DNA of 64,000 nucleotides from Bacteroides cellulosilyticus. Lineage in GTDB: Bacteria > Bacteroidota > Bacteroidia > Bacteroidales > Bacteroidaceae. This document shows, one piece after another, positions 26,572-34,943 of the stretch. The notes beneath the pieces are model-generated. The model was given only the letters and a program-made list of their open reading frames with translations, was not told the origin of the DNA and did no database searches. Within the stretch, counting starts at the first letter, position 1; every line of letters begins with the position of its first letter. The stretch lies in the NCBI RefSeq assembly GCF_020091405.1, contig NZ_CP081903.1, forward strand, positions 4,030,501 to 4,094,500, given 5' to 3'. The position numbers were made by a program, and so were the translations under genes.

Positions 26572-27402
26572 TTAAAAAGGTAAACCATTCAAATCCAATT
26601 TTTCTGCAATATAATCAACCAGTTTATTGGACAAATCTAATAATTCATTAATCTCACTTTCGGTAATCTCAACAATTTCTCCATCTAATGTTTTCCCATT
26701 TCTATGAACAATATTATTTCGCATACCAGTGAGATGTTTTTTTAAATCTTCAAATGCAGGGAAACTTATATTGAAAGCTGAATTGTAATAAACAGATACT
26801 TTCTCTAAATTATGATAGTTCAATTTCATTAAAGCTGATTTTACCATTTTATGTTTCTCACTATTGTTTTTTTCAGCTATATCAGGTTCTTTATATCGAG
26901 GATGATTAATTATAATATTATCAACATATTCACTGTTTGATTTTGTTAAATTAATAATTGTTTCATATAAAAACAGTTCTAAGGAAGATACAATACTACT
27001 ATAAATCTGTTTTCTAAATATTTTATCTAATTCTTCAACTCCTAATCTTATTTTATTTAATCTATCAATATTGATTATACTTTGTTGATATTCTTCATGC
27101 GAATTTCTATAAGGAGCTGATATGTAAGTATAGTCGTCATAGTCTTGATTGTCTAACTCCCATGAATCAATCCATACTTGATTTCTATCATTAATTCCAT
27201 TGATTTTTTTTAAAATGTCTTGAGGAGAATCTTTTTTAAAAGATATAATATAGCTATATAAAGTGTCATCATATCCTGTATATTCCTCAATAACAGGTTT
27301 TAATGTATCTAATTCATCCGTAGTTATTCCCAAGATACTTGCTAAACGACTGTTGTATTTTTCTTCCAACATATCAAAATAGTATTCTTTCATTATTCCC
27401 AT
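26572..27402 (-). CDS. HEPN-domain protein (cargo operon, third gene)
   Basis: 276 residues. The C-terminal half (about 120-270) is helical and carries an RNNIVH signature (R228 to H233), the R-x4-H motif of HEPN ribonucleases. A helix with paired acidic residues precedes it, as in the RiboL-PSP/MAE-type HEPN groups. The N-terminus is acidic and of unknown fold. Start could also be the ATG at 27393. It lies 36 bp after a PD-(D/E)XK-like gene and is transcribed with it. AT-rich relative to the mob genes. HEPN proteins in such settings are often toxins or abortive-infection RNases; that role here is inference. Confidence 0.65.
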   Translation of the reverse strand: MGIMKEYYFDMLEEKYNSRLASILGITTDELDTLKPVIEEYTGYDDTLYSYIISFKKDSPQDILKKINGINDRNQVWIDSWELDNQDYDDYTYISAPYRNSHEEYQQSIINIDRLNKIRLGVEELDKIFRKQIYSSIVSSLELFLYETIINLTKSNSEYVDNIIINHPRYKEPDIAEKNNSEKHKMVKSALMKLNYHNLEKVSVYYNSAFNISFPAFEDLKKHLTGMRNNIVHRNGKTLDGEIVEITESEINELLDLSNKLVDYIAEKLDLNGLPF

Positions 27403-27438
27403 ATATACTTTTCTGTCAAAATTAAATAAATATAAATA

Positions 27439-29001
27439 TTAGCACGGACACTTGTCGTTTTTTGCTATTATATCTCCAATTGGAGATATAAGCTCTTCTG
27501 AGAATTTATCAAAAAAATAAGAATCTAAATGAAAATTTTTCTTATAGTCATCAAGTATATTGCTTTTTTCCATTTTGAAGAAATTGGAAATACCTTCCTT
27601 TGCCATTATTTGATAATCAATCTCAAAAGTATCTATTGAAATGATTTTGTATTTGTTTTTTTGAATAATGGAAATATCAATATCTTTCTTTTTTAGATAT
27701 GCTTCTGCAATCCGAGTTAAGCAATCATTTATGCTTGGGCATCCAGCATACCATTCTTCAAATGTTACCATTATAGGGAAAAAATTTATATTCTCATTAT
27801 ACGGAAGGTTTGTTATTTTATTGCATCTATAATCATTATAAACTTTATATATTTTACCAATTTCTATTCCTAATATGATAATGTCCTTTGTTAAAGTGTC
27901 AGGAATTAACTTTATATAATTTTCATCGTTAATTAAATTGTTATCTATAACACAATCTATACTTGTCATATCAAAGCTCCATTGCTTTCTCGATTTAGCC
28001 ATCAATCGTTTAGCCTTACATTCTATGAAAAGAATATTTTCTGAATCTGAAACAATCCAATCAGATGTTTTGTTATTATCTTTTCCGTATGGAATTTCGG
28101 GAGATATGAAATAAGAAGAAGGACTATAATGTTTTATAACTTCTCCTGTGTATTTTTCAAAACTTTTTCCAAAAGGTCCAGAAACATTATTTTGCGGAAT
28201 GTTTGCAATGTAATATATACCTGAATTTAATTGATTTAATAAATATCTTGGTGATATACAATAGATATTATTGTTATATTCAAAAAGAGGATAGATTATA
28301 TGTGGAGAATCATTATAGTTAAAAAGTTCTTCGTCTGTATATTTTGTACTTAATTTTGCCATATCCTTGTGTTCCGATAATGTTTTGCAAAATATAGATA
28401 TAGTTTTTTGAATATTTTCGGCATTAAATGGAGTGCCTTGATAATTCTTTGGAAAAGAGATTAAATGATTAAGGCTAAATGCGAACTGTTGAGTAAATTT
28501 TGAATATAGCCAAAAAGCACAAATAACAAAATCTTTATATTTCATATTGATTTTATTCTCAATGACTTCACGAAGCTTTTCATCTTTAAATATCCAATAG
28601 TAACGATATGTTTCATATACGATATTCGTTGAGTTTTGTAATTTTGTTTGATTAAAACAGAATGAATGTAACCATGTCCATATATCAGTATCTATCGCAT
28701 CTTTATTTATTTTTTCTTCTAATTTTGTAAGTTCTACAACTATTCTTAATCTATCTTTAAAATTGCCAAGATAGTATTTACCTTTATTAAAAGTGCAGTA
28801 TTTTAGAGAGTTAGCGATTAGAAAGTCACATATATTAGGCATAAGAATAACATTATTACTATTCTCTATGTGAGGAAGTCTATAATATCCTATTCCTTTT
28901 TCAAGTGCAAGTAAATATTGACGAATAACAAACAGATTATCAATAATATTGTAATCTGTCAACTTGTTTAATATAGGTTTAATTCTTGAAAAATAATCCA
29001 T
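27439..29001 (-). CDS. PD-(D/E)XK nuclease-like protein (cargo operon, second gene)
   Basis: 520 residues, no named family. The C-terminal half has a restriction-endonuclease-like core: GKSFEKYTGE (about 278-287), then SDWIV with D314 and FIECKAKRL with E327 and K329, the D...ExK pattern. The N-terminal 250 residues are helical and unassigned. The last residues are NDKCPC followed by stop, which is how a SEC-C zinc motif begins, so the gene may have lost its tail. It starts 1 bp from the end of the upstream membrane-protein gene and precedes the HEPN gene. Confidence 0.6.
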   Translation of the reverse strand: MDYFSRIKPILNKLTDYNIIDNLFVIRQYLLALEKGIGYYRLPHIENSNNVILMPNICDFLIANSLKYCTFNKGKYYLGNFKDRLRIVVELTKLEEKINKDAIDTDIWTWLHSFCFNQTKLQNSTNIVYETYRYYWIFKDEKLREVIENKINMKYKDFVICAFWLYSKFTQQFAFSLNHLISFPKNYQGTPFNAENIQKTISIFCKTLSEHKDMAKLSTKYTDEELFNYNDSPHIIYPLFEYNNNIYCISPRYLLNQLNSGIYYIANIPQNNVSGPFGKSFEKYTGEVIKHYSPSSYFISPEIPYGKDNNKTSDWIVSDSENILFIECKAKRLMAKSRKQWSFDMTSIDCVIDNNLINDENYIKLIPDTLTKDIIILGIEIGKIYKVYNDYRCNKITNLPYNENINFFPIMVTFEEWYAGCPSINDCLTRIAEAYLKKKDIDISIIQKNKYKIISIDTFEIDYQIMAKEGISNFFKMEKSNILDDYKKNFHLDSYFFDKFSEELISPIGDIIAKNDKCPC

Positions 29002-29002
29002 T

Positions 29003-29655
29003 TCACAAAGTGCTTATATAATTAAACAATTTCAAAATATCCTCTTTTCCAGCAATAATTGTGACTAAAGAACTAATAAAACCAGCTAATGCAATAATTC
29101 CAGAAATAATATTCCAAAAATTACTATTTATAATACTCCTAACTCGTGACGATGATATGATACCAAACCAATTAAAAAGAAATGGTATGATATTAATTAT
29201 ACTTTTTACTCCTTCTCGAAACCATATAATTGGATTTTTAATTTGCTTTTTTATACAATTTATTCTCTCATTTTGATAACCTATATATCTTAATAAACAT
29301 TCATCTGTTGAATATATGTCAAACTCCTCAATATCATGATTTCTAAACTTTGGTATTGTATTTAAAATAACTTCTAATTGCGGATATAGTATTGAGCAAA
29401 TGCAGGTTTATAATCCATCTTTCCAAATCCACTAATTATATTCTGAATATGTTGAGAATTCATAATAAGCCAGTTATATAAGTCAAGAGAGGTTGATTGG
29501 TTATTATTACTATTGAATTGATTACAAAATTCTATGAACTTATCTCTATATTCAATTACACTGTTATTATCTTTGATGTATTTGTTAAGACTACATTTTA
29601 TAGTATTCCAACCCATCAATAATAAAATAATCAATATTATTACGGTTATTATCAT
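29003..29655 (-). pseudogene. Membrane protein with an apparent frameshift (cargo operon, first gene)
   Basis: The reading frame from ATG 29655 encodes 93 residues with an N-terminal membrane helix (about 2-16) and stops at 29374. From about 29390 a different frame (shift of -1 or +2) stays open for another 125 or so codons to a stop at 29003, starting ILYPQLEVILN and holding two more hydrophobic segments (about IIPFLFNWFGIIS and GIIALAGFISSLVTIIAG). The total of 653 bp is 2 bp off a multiple of three. The second part ends 1 bp before the next gene starts, as expected for one intact gene of about 217 residues. Either a mutation, a sequencing error or a programmed shift. Function unknown. Confidence 0.6.
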
Positions 29656-29696
29656 ATCTACTTTAATTGATGATTATACAAAACGATATTCGCTTT

Positions 29697-29704
29697 CAAA
29701 GATA
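29697..29704 (-). promoter_or_regulatory. -7 box for the cargo operon
   Basis: TATCTTTG on the minus strand, 42 bp before the first ATG (29655). No good TTTG at 19 bp upstream is seen. Confidence 0.4.
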
Positions 29705-29733
29705 ATAATTTATTGGCAATTATTGATATGCTT

Positions 29734-29765
29734 GGACAAATAAGGACAAACGAGGACTAATGAAG
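29734..29765 (+). repeat. GGACA repeat cluster upstream of the DUF3945 gene
   Basis: GGACAAA at 29734, GGACAAA at 29744 and GGAC at 29754, again at 10-bp spacing. Read on the opposite strand it is a degraded relative of the 50-bp repeats at 20667 and 22521. It lies between the cargo operon and the DUF3945-topB operon. Confidence 0.6.
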
Positions 29766-29854
29766 CCACCTATTCCCAAATCCTTAAATATACTCTATTT
29801 CATCCTTACTTTTACTTCCGAAATTTTTATTTACTCACTAAAATTCAAAACATT

Positions 29855-31390
29855 ATGGATGTAAACACAGCCAACCAGTCCACCACTGACGAACAGATGA
29901 TGGATATTCTTCTTGTACTGGATAAGGAGAAAAAGACAATCAGCGCAGTAAAAGGTGTGGATGAAAACGGGGAACTCCAAACCGTACCGCCGGAGAACAA
30001 CAGCGAACTTTTGAAATTCGACCGTCACGGTGATTTCTTTTCCAACTTCTTTTCCAACATGATGAACCAGTTGAAGAACCCTACCCGTTTTAACTTCTTC
30101 AAAATCCCTAAGATTGAACTTCCCAAAATCGAGCCGATAATCAGGGATAATTTTAATCATCCGACACCTGAAAACGAAGCGGGCATAGAGCGTTATCGGG
30201 TGACACCTGAAACCGTGAAGCAGGAAGCGAAGAAAGAACAGCAGGAAACCCAAACCCAACAACCACAGCAGCCAGCTAAAGAAACGGGAGCAACGGCGCA
30301 AGCACCGCAGCAACCCGACAAAAGCAAGTATGTGATTGACCCGGATAAAGTGGACTGGGAAGCCTTGAAGAATTTTGGTCTATCCAAAGAACAGCTTGAA
30401 AAGGCAAAGGCTTTAGAACCCATGTTAAGGGGGTACAAGTCGCCCGGAGCGTTCACCATTGCAGGTAACTACAATTCAGCCATTATGAAACTGGACGCAC
30501 GTTTATCTTTCCGGCACGACAAGGACGGGAATGTAGTTTTGGCTATACACGGCATCCGACAAAAGCCGGAACTTGAACGCCCGTTCTTCGGACATGAATT
30601 TTCCAAAGAGGATAAAGCCAATCTTCTTGAAACGGGAAACATGGGACGGATAGTAAACCTGAAAAACTATATCACAGGAGAAATGATACCCTCTTTCGTC
30701 AGCGTGGATAAGGTAACAAACGAATTGGTTTCCATGCGTGCAAGCAGCGTCCAAATACCGGATGAAATAAAGGGTGTCAAACTGAACAAGGAACAGCAGC
30801 AAGCCTTACGGGAAGGAAAAGGGGTATTCCTTGAAAACATGATTTCCAACCGTAAAAATCCCTTTTCCGCAACCGTTCAGGTCAATGCCGATAAGAAAAG
30901 TCTGGAATTTATCTATCCCAATGCCAAACAGTCACAGGAGCAAGGGCAGAAACAGACGCAGCAGAACAGCCTTGTCACCAGTGACGGTGTAACCATTCCC
31001 AAAAGCATTTCAGGAATAGAGCTATCCCGCCAGCAACAGCAGGATTTAGTCAATGACAAGACCATCTTTGTTGCCGGGCTGAAAGACAAGCGGGGGGTCG
31101 AATACGATGCTTATATTCAGGTGAACCATGATAAGAAGAAGTTAGGCTTTTACAGTGACAATCCCAGCTTTGACCGTTCCGCCGTAAAAGAGATTACTCC
31201 GGCAAGCAAGAACCGCACACAGGTAGCGGTCAATTCGGAAGGCAAGACCAACGAAGCCACCAAAAAAGTGAAAGAACCCTTGAAAAAGGGTCAGGACAAG
31301 CCCACTGAAAAACAAAAGACCAAGCAGGATAAAAAGGAGAAGCAGGAGCAGACGGACAAACCCAAACAGAGCAGGGGACGCAAAAGATGA
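29855..31390 (+). CDS. DUF4099/DUF3945-domain protein
   Basis: 511 residues. An N-terminal DUF4099-like part (about 150-215, around VDWEALKNFGLSKEQLEKA) is followed by repeats of the DUF3945 type: the stretch IPDEIKGVKLNKEQQQAL recurs as IPKSISGIELSRQQQQDL about 90 residues later, each with a beta-strand block. The C-terminus is very basic (KEKQEQTDKPKQSRGRKR). These proteins sit next to topB on Bacteroides ICEs; their job is not known. The stop overlaps the next small gene by 4 bp. Confidence 0.85.
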   Translation: MDVNTANQSTTDEQMMDILLVLDKEKKTISAVKGVDENGELQTVPPENNSELLKFDRHGDFFSNFFSNMMNQLKNPTRFNFFKIPKIELPKIEPIIRDNFNHPTPENEAGIERYRVTPETVKQEAKKEQQETQTQQPQQPAKETGATAQAPQQPDKSKYVIDPDKVDWEALKNFGLSKEQLEKAKALEPMLRGYKSPGAFTIAGNYNSAIMKLDARLSFRHDKDGNVVLAIHGIRQKPELERPFFGHEFSKEDKANLLETGNMGRIVNLKNYITGEMIPSFVSVDKVTNELVSMRASSVQIPDEIKGVKLNKEQQQALREGKGVFLENMISNRKNPFSATVQVNADKKSLEFIYPNAKQSQEQGQKQTQQNSLVTSDGVTIPKSISGIELSRQQQQDLVNDKTIFVAGLKDKRGVEYDAYIQVNHDKKKLGFYSDNPSFDRSAVKEITPASKNRTQVAVNSEGKTNEATKKVKEPLKKGQDKPTEKQKTKQDKKEKQEQTDKPKQSRGRKR

Positions 31391-31575
31391 TAGCGGTGTT
31401 AATCCTTATCCCGGTTGTCGGTTTTGCCCTGTTTTTCTTCGCCTGTTACAAAACAGACTGGGAAGCCATAGACGAGCAGAACCGACAATATTATATAGAT
31501 GGCTACCACATCTATTATGACCGGAAAATCCTAAGACAAAAAGAAGTGGAACAATTAAAATCAAAATTAGAATGA
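31387..31575 (+). CDS. Small membrane-anchored protein before topB
   Basis: 62 residues: one N-terminal membrane helix (about 2-20, AVLILIPVVGFALFFFAC) and a charged tail. It overlaps both neighbours by 4 bp, so it is surely translated as part of the operon. No family recognised. Confidence 0.65.
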   Translation: MIAVLILIPVVGFALFFFACYKTDWEAIDEQNRQYYIDGYHIYYDRKILRQKEVEQLKSKLE

Positions 31576-33653
31576 TTGCAGTAATCGGAGAAAAACCAAG
31601 TGTGGCAAGGGACATTGCCCGTATTTTAGGAGCGAGTGAAAAACAGGATGGCTACCTTTCAGGTAACGGGTATCTCGTTACCTGGGCGTTCGGCCATCTT
31701 GTAGGTTTGGCAATGCCGGAAGCATACGGCATACAGAGTTTCCGCCGGGAAAGTCTGCCTATTATCCCGGATAGTTTTCAACTTACACCCCGACAAGTGA
31801 AAGCGGAAAAAGGGTACAAGGCAGACCCCGGCGCATTGAAACAACTAAAGGTAATCAAAGAAGTATTCGACCAGTCGGATAAGATAATTGTCGCTACCGA
31901 TGCAGGGAGAGAGGGAGAACTCATATTTAGATATATTTACAATTACATTGGATGCAACAAGCCCTTTGTCCGTTTATGGATAAGCAGCCTTACCGACAAG
32001 TCAATCCGTGAGGGACTGCAAAACCTGAAAGCCGGCAGCCTGTATGATAACTTATTCCTTTCGGCACAGGCACGCAGTGAAGCGGATTATTTAATTGGCA
32101 TAAATGGTACACAGGCTTTAAGTGTGGCAGCCGGACAAGGCATTTTTTCTTTGGGACGGGTACAGTCGCCTACGTTGGCAATGATATGTACCCGCTTTTT
32201 GGAGAACAAGAACTTTGTCCCGCAAAAGTATTGGCAACTGAAATTACAGGCAGCAAAGGAAAATGTAACTTTTGCGGCACTATCCGCAGACAAATACGAT
32301 GTACAGCAGCCCGCCATCGACACGCTGCAAAGGATAAAGGAAGCGGAAACGGTACAGGTGAAAACCGTAGAACGTAAGGAAGTAAACCAAGAACCGCCGT
32401 TGCTCTATGATTTAACTTCACTTCAAAAAGAAGCGAATACCAAACTGAATTTTTCCGCAGACAAAACCCTATCCATCGCCCAAAAGTTATACGAAGGTAA
32501 ACTAATCAGCTACCCCCGAACCGGAAGCCGTTATATCTCACAGGACGTATTCGAGGAAATCCCGGAACGTCTTGTTAATTTGGAACAGTACGCCCGCTTT
32601 GCCGGATATGCTGCCGGGATGAAAGGCAAAGCCTTAAATTTCCGTTCCGTGAACGATGGCAAGATAACAGACCATCACGCCCTGATAGTAACGGAAAACC
32701 TGCCCGGTAAACTGGAAACAGACGAACAGGCAGTTTACGAACTGATAGCCGGACGAATGTTGGAAGCCTTTTCTGAAAAATGCGTCAAAGACGTTACCAG
32801 TGTAACGCTGGAATGTGCAGGGTCGCTTTTCACGGTCAAAGGGTCTGTAATCAAGTCCGCCGGATGGCGTGCCGTATTCGGCGAGAAAGAGGACGGAGAA
32901 GATAACGCCGCTTTGCCCGCCCTGCAGGACGGAGATAGTTTACCGCTTTCCGGCATTGAACTACTGGAGAAACAGACCAAGCCCAAGCCGTTACACACGG
33001 AAAGCAGTTTGCTTTCTTCAATGGAAACGGCAGGTAAGGAACTGGAAAACGCCGACCTGAAAGCCAGCATGAAAGATACGGGTATAGGTACGCCCGCAAC
33101 ACGGGCAGCCATCATCGAGACACTGTTTTCCCGCCAGTATATCGTCCGGGAGAAAAAGAACCTTGTCCCAACCGAAAAGGGTCTTGCCGTTTATAATATC
33201 ATCCGGGATAAGAAGATAGCAGACGTTGAAATGACGGGAATGTGGGAAAATACCCTTGCCAAAATAGAAAGCGGGGAAATGAACCCCGATACGTTCCGTA
33301 AAGGCATCGAAGTGTATGCACGGCAAATCACGGCTGAACTTTTGGATGTTCAACTTTCTTTCGCTTCGGGCAGTGGTTGTATCTGCCCGAAATGTAAGAC
33401 CGGGCGCATCCTTTTCTATCCGAAAGTCGCCAAATGTTCCAATGTGGATTGTTCCGTTACCATCTTCCGCAACAAGAGCGACAAACAGCTAACGGACAAA
33501 CAGATTACCGAACTGGTGACTGCCGGGAAAACCGGGCTAATCAAAGGCTTTAAAAGCAAGAACGGCAAAGTCTTTGACGCTTCACTTGCCTTTGACGGGC
33601 AGTTTAATGTTACTTTCGTGTTCCCTGAAAAGAAAGGCAAACCGAAGAAATAA
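31572..33653 (+). CDS. topB: DNA topoisomerase III (type IA)
   Basis: 693 residues; relaxes or decatenates DNA through single-strand passage, here for the ICE. TOPRIM domain with E7 (VIGEKPSVA) and TDAGREGE (about 109-116); the active-site Tyr is in ISYPRTGSR (Y314). A C-terminal zinc-finger-like segment (CPKC, then CSNVDC, about 615-645) follows. Normal length for element-borne TopB. Last gene of the three-gene operon. Confidence 0.96.
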   Translation: MIAVIGEKPSVARDIARILGASEKQDGYLSGNGYLVTWAFGHLVGLAMPEAYGIQSFRRESLPIIPDSFQLTPRQVKAEKGYKADPGALKQLKVIKEVFDQSDKIIVATDAGREGELIFRYIYNYIGCNKPFVRLWISSLTDKSIREGLQNLKAGSLYDNLFLSAQARSEADYLIGINGTQALSVAAGQGIFSLGRVQSPTLAMICTRFLENKNFVPQKYWQLKLQAAKENVTFAALSADKYDVQQPAIDTLQRIKEAETVQVKTVERKEVNQEPPLLYDLTSLQKEANTKLNFSADKTLSIAQKLYEGKLISYPRTGSRYISQDVFEEIPERLVNLEQYARFAGYAAGMKGKALNFRSVNDGKITDHHALIVTENLPGKLETDEQAVYELIAGRMLEAFSEKCVKDVTSVTLECAGSLFTVKGSVIKSAGWRAVFGEKEDGEDNAALPALQDGDSLPLSGIELLEKQTKPKPLHTESSLLSSMETAGKELENADLKASMKDTGIGTPATRAAIIETLFSRQYIVREKKNLVPTEKGLAVYNIIRDKKIADVEMTGMWENTLAKIESGEMNPDTFRKGIEVYARQITAELLDVQLSFASGSGCICPKCKTGRILFYPKVAKCSNVDCSVTIFRNKSDKQLTDKQITELVTAGKTGLIKGFKSKNGKVFDASLAFDGQFNVTFVFPEKKGKPKK

Positions 33654-33758
33654 GACGGAAATAGTTATATTTGCCACAGAAAGTTTCATTATAGATAGAT
33701 TTATAATTGAAATTTTTGTGGTTGAAGCACCCGGAGGGACACCGGGTGCTTTTTTAAA

Positions 33759-34280
33759 TCATTCTCCTTTATACTGGTAGGTCAGGCGAACGACCTGATT
33801 GTCTGTAACCCGGTGTCCGGTCAGTTCCCACTTCGACCCGAAAGTCTTTCCTATAAACTTGATACCGTCCCCAAGCATGACCGGAACGATATACAGCGTT
33901 ATTTCATCCAGCAGGGACGCTTCAATCAGCGAGGTTATAAACTTACCGCCGCCAATGACCTGAATATCCGTTTCCGAACTTGATTTAAGTTCATTGATTG
34001 CCCGTAAAGGCATATCGGTAAGAAAGGTTACATTCTCCTTTTCGGTCACATTGGTGTCGTAGTGGGACACTACAAAAGTCTTTTTACTTTTGTACGGCCA
34101 TCCGCCCCAATGTTCAAAAATACAGGTATAGGTATTCACTCCGGCAAGCAGTACACCCGATTGTTCATAGGCTGCTGCAATTTCTTTACTCACGTTTTCA
34201 GGCATCCAGTCCAATTCATTATCCTTTGTGGCTATGAAGCCATCGAGAGATACGGCAATACAAGTCTTTAAATGTTTCAT
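33759..34280 (-). CDS. Dihydrofolate reductase-like protein (RibD C-terminal family)
   Basis: 173 residues of the RibD-C/YwjB-type reductase fold: an LKTCIAVSLDGFIATKDNELDW start and the nucleotide-binding IQVIGGGKFITSL (about 117-130). Members bind NADPH, but substrates are mostly unknown; trimethoprim resistance should not be assumed. It is a single gene with a leader of about 270 nt that can fold strongly (34293-34561), suggesting post-transcriptional control. Cargo gene on the ICE, convergent with topB. Confidence 0.85.
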   Translation of the reverse strand: MKHLKTCIAVSLDGFIATKDNELDWMPENVSKEIAAAYEQSGVLLAGVNTYTCIFEHWGGWPYKSKKTFVVSHYDTNVTEKENVTFLTDMPLRAINELKSSSETDIQVIGGGKFITSLIEASLLDEITLYIVPVMLGDGIKFIGKTFGSKWELTGHRVTDNQVVRLTYQYKGE

Positions 34281-34292
34281 AATTGATTATTT

Positions 34293-34561
34293 AACAGTTT
34301 CTACTAATAAACTGTTCGGCAGCGCATCCAAAGAAAAAGCGTGAACTCACACTATTCCAACGTAGAGGCACTGGTACGCCTAAGAGAAGAAACAGGCAAG
34401 CTCACGCTATACAGAAGTATAGCATGAACATTGCGCATAAATCTCTTCTCTTTGAAAATTACCAGTTTTCTACGTTGAGACGTTCTGCGAACGCTATGTT
34501 ATATATAAAAGCAATAGGCTAACCTATGCTGCTATTGTCTTATGAAACTGTTGCAAATATA
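34293..34561 (-). promoter_or_regulatory. Long structured leader of the reductase gene
   Basis: A -7 box TATATTTG lies on the minus strand at 34554-34561, giving a leader of about 265 nt. It contains nested perfect helices: CAACGTAGA (34358-34366) with TCTACGTTG (34469-34477), CTGGTA (34371-34376) with TACCAG (34460-34465), AGAGAAGA (34383-34390) with TCTTCTCT (34444-34451), then a 7-bp hairpin GCTATAC/GTATAGC (34406-34423). AGCGTGA near 34339 could instead pair with TCACGCT near 34402, an alternative fold. AAACTGTT occurs at both 34309 and 34545. Confidence 0.6.
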
Positions 34562-34652
34562 CGGAAAGTCCCGGATATACCCGAATAGTAAAAAGAAAAT
34601 CCTGCCTTATCTCACGACAAAACAGGATTGAAAGCCATTGGAAAAGAAAAAA

Positions 34653-34931
34653 TTAATCAGTTTTCTCACGGATTAACTTGTGTACGTCCGTAGCACGGTA
34701 ATAACATCTACCGTCCAGCATAAGGAAAGGGAGTATTCCCTTTTTCCGGTAACGGGTCAGTGTTCGGGGTGCTACTTTCAGAAGCAGGCACAAGTCCTGA
34801 TTATCCAGTAGTTCTTCCCCATCCAAACAATTACGTCCGTTTATCACCCGGTCTATCTTCTTGTCCTGCATATCGAACCTATCCATGATACGTTCCATCC
34901 ATGCTATGAAATCTTCTCTGTCTATATACAT
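34653..34931 (-). CDS. Helix-turn-helix (excisionase-like) protein
   Basis: 92 residues with a winged helix-turn-helix of the MerR/excisionase type in the C-terminal half (DNQDLCLLLKVAPRTLTRYR, then KGILPFLMLDGRCYYRATDV, about 43-85). Such small proteins control excision or transfer genes in Bacteroides ICEs. It lies 12 bp after the primase-helicase gene and is likely in the same operon. Confidence 0.8.
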   Translation of the reverse strand: MYIDREDFIAWMERIMDRFDMQDKKIDRVINGRNCLDGEELLDNQDLCLLLKVAPRTLTRYRKKGILPFLMLDGRCYYRATDVHKLIREKTD

Positions 34932-34943
34932 AAGGCTACCTGA

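Noticed and set aside
29061..29276. 71-codon rightward frame in the cargo block
   Set aside because: It lies opposite the second, frameshifted half of the membrane-protein gene, whose reading is better supported by hydrophobic segments and by its end next to the following start.
33759..34280. Trimethoprim-resistance dihydrofolate reductase
   Set aside because: The sequence fits the RibD C-terminal/YwjB family, not DfrA-type enzymes, so no resistance is claimed.
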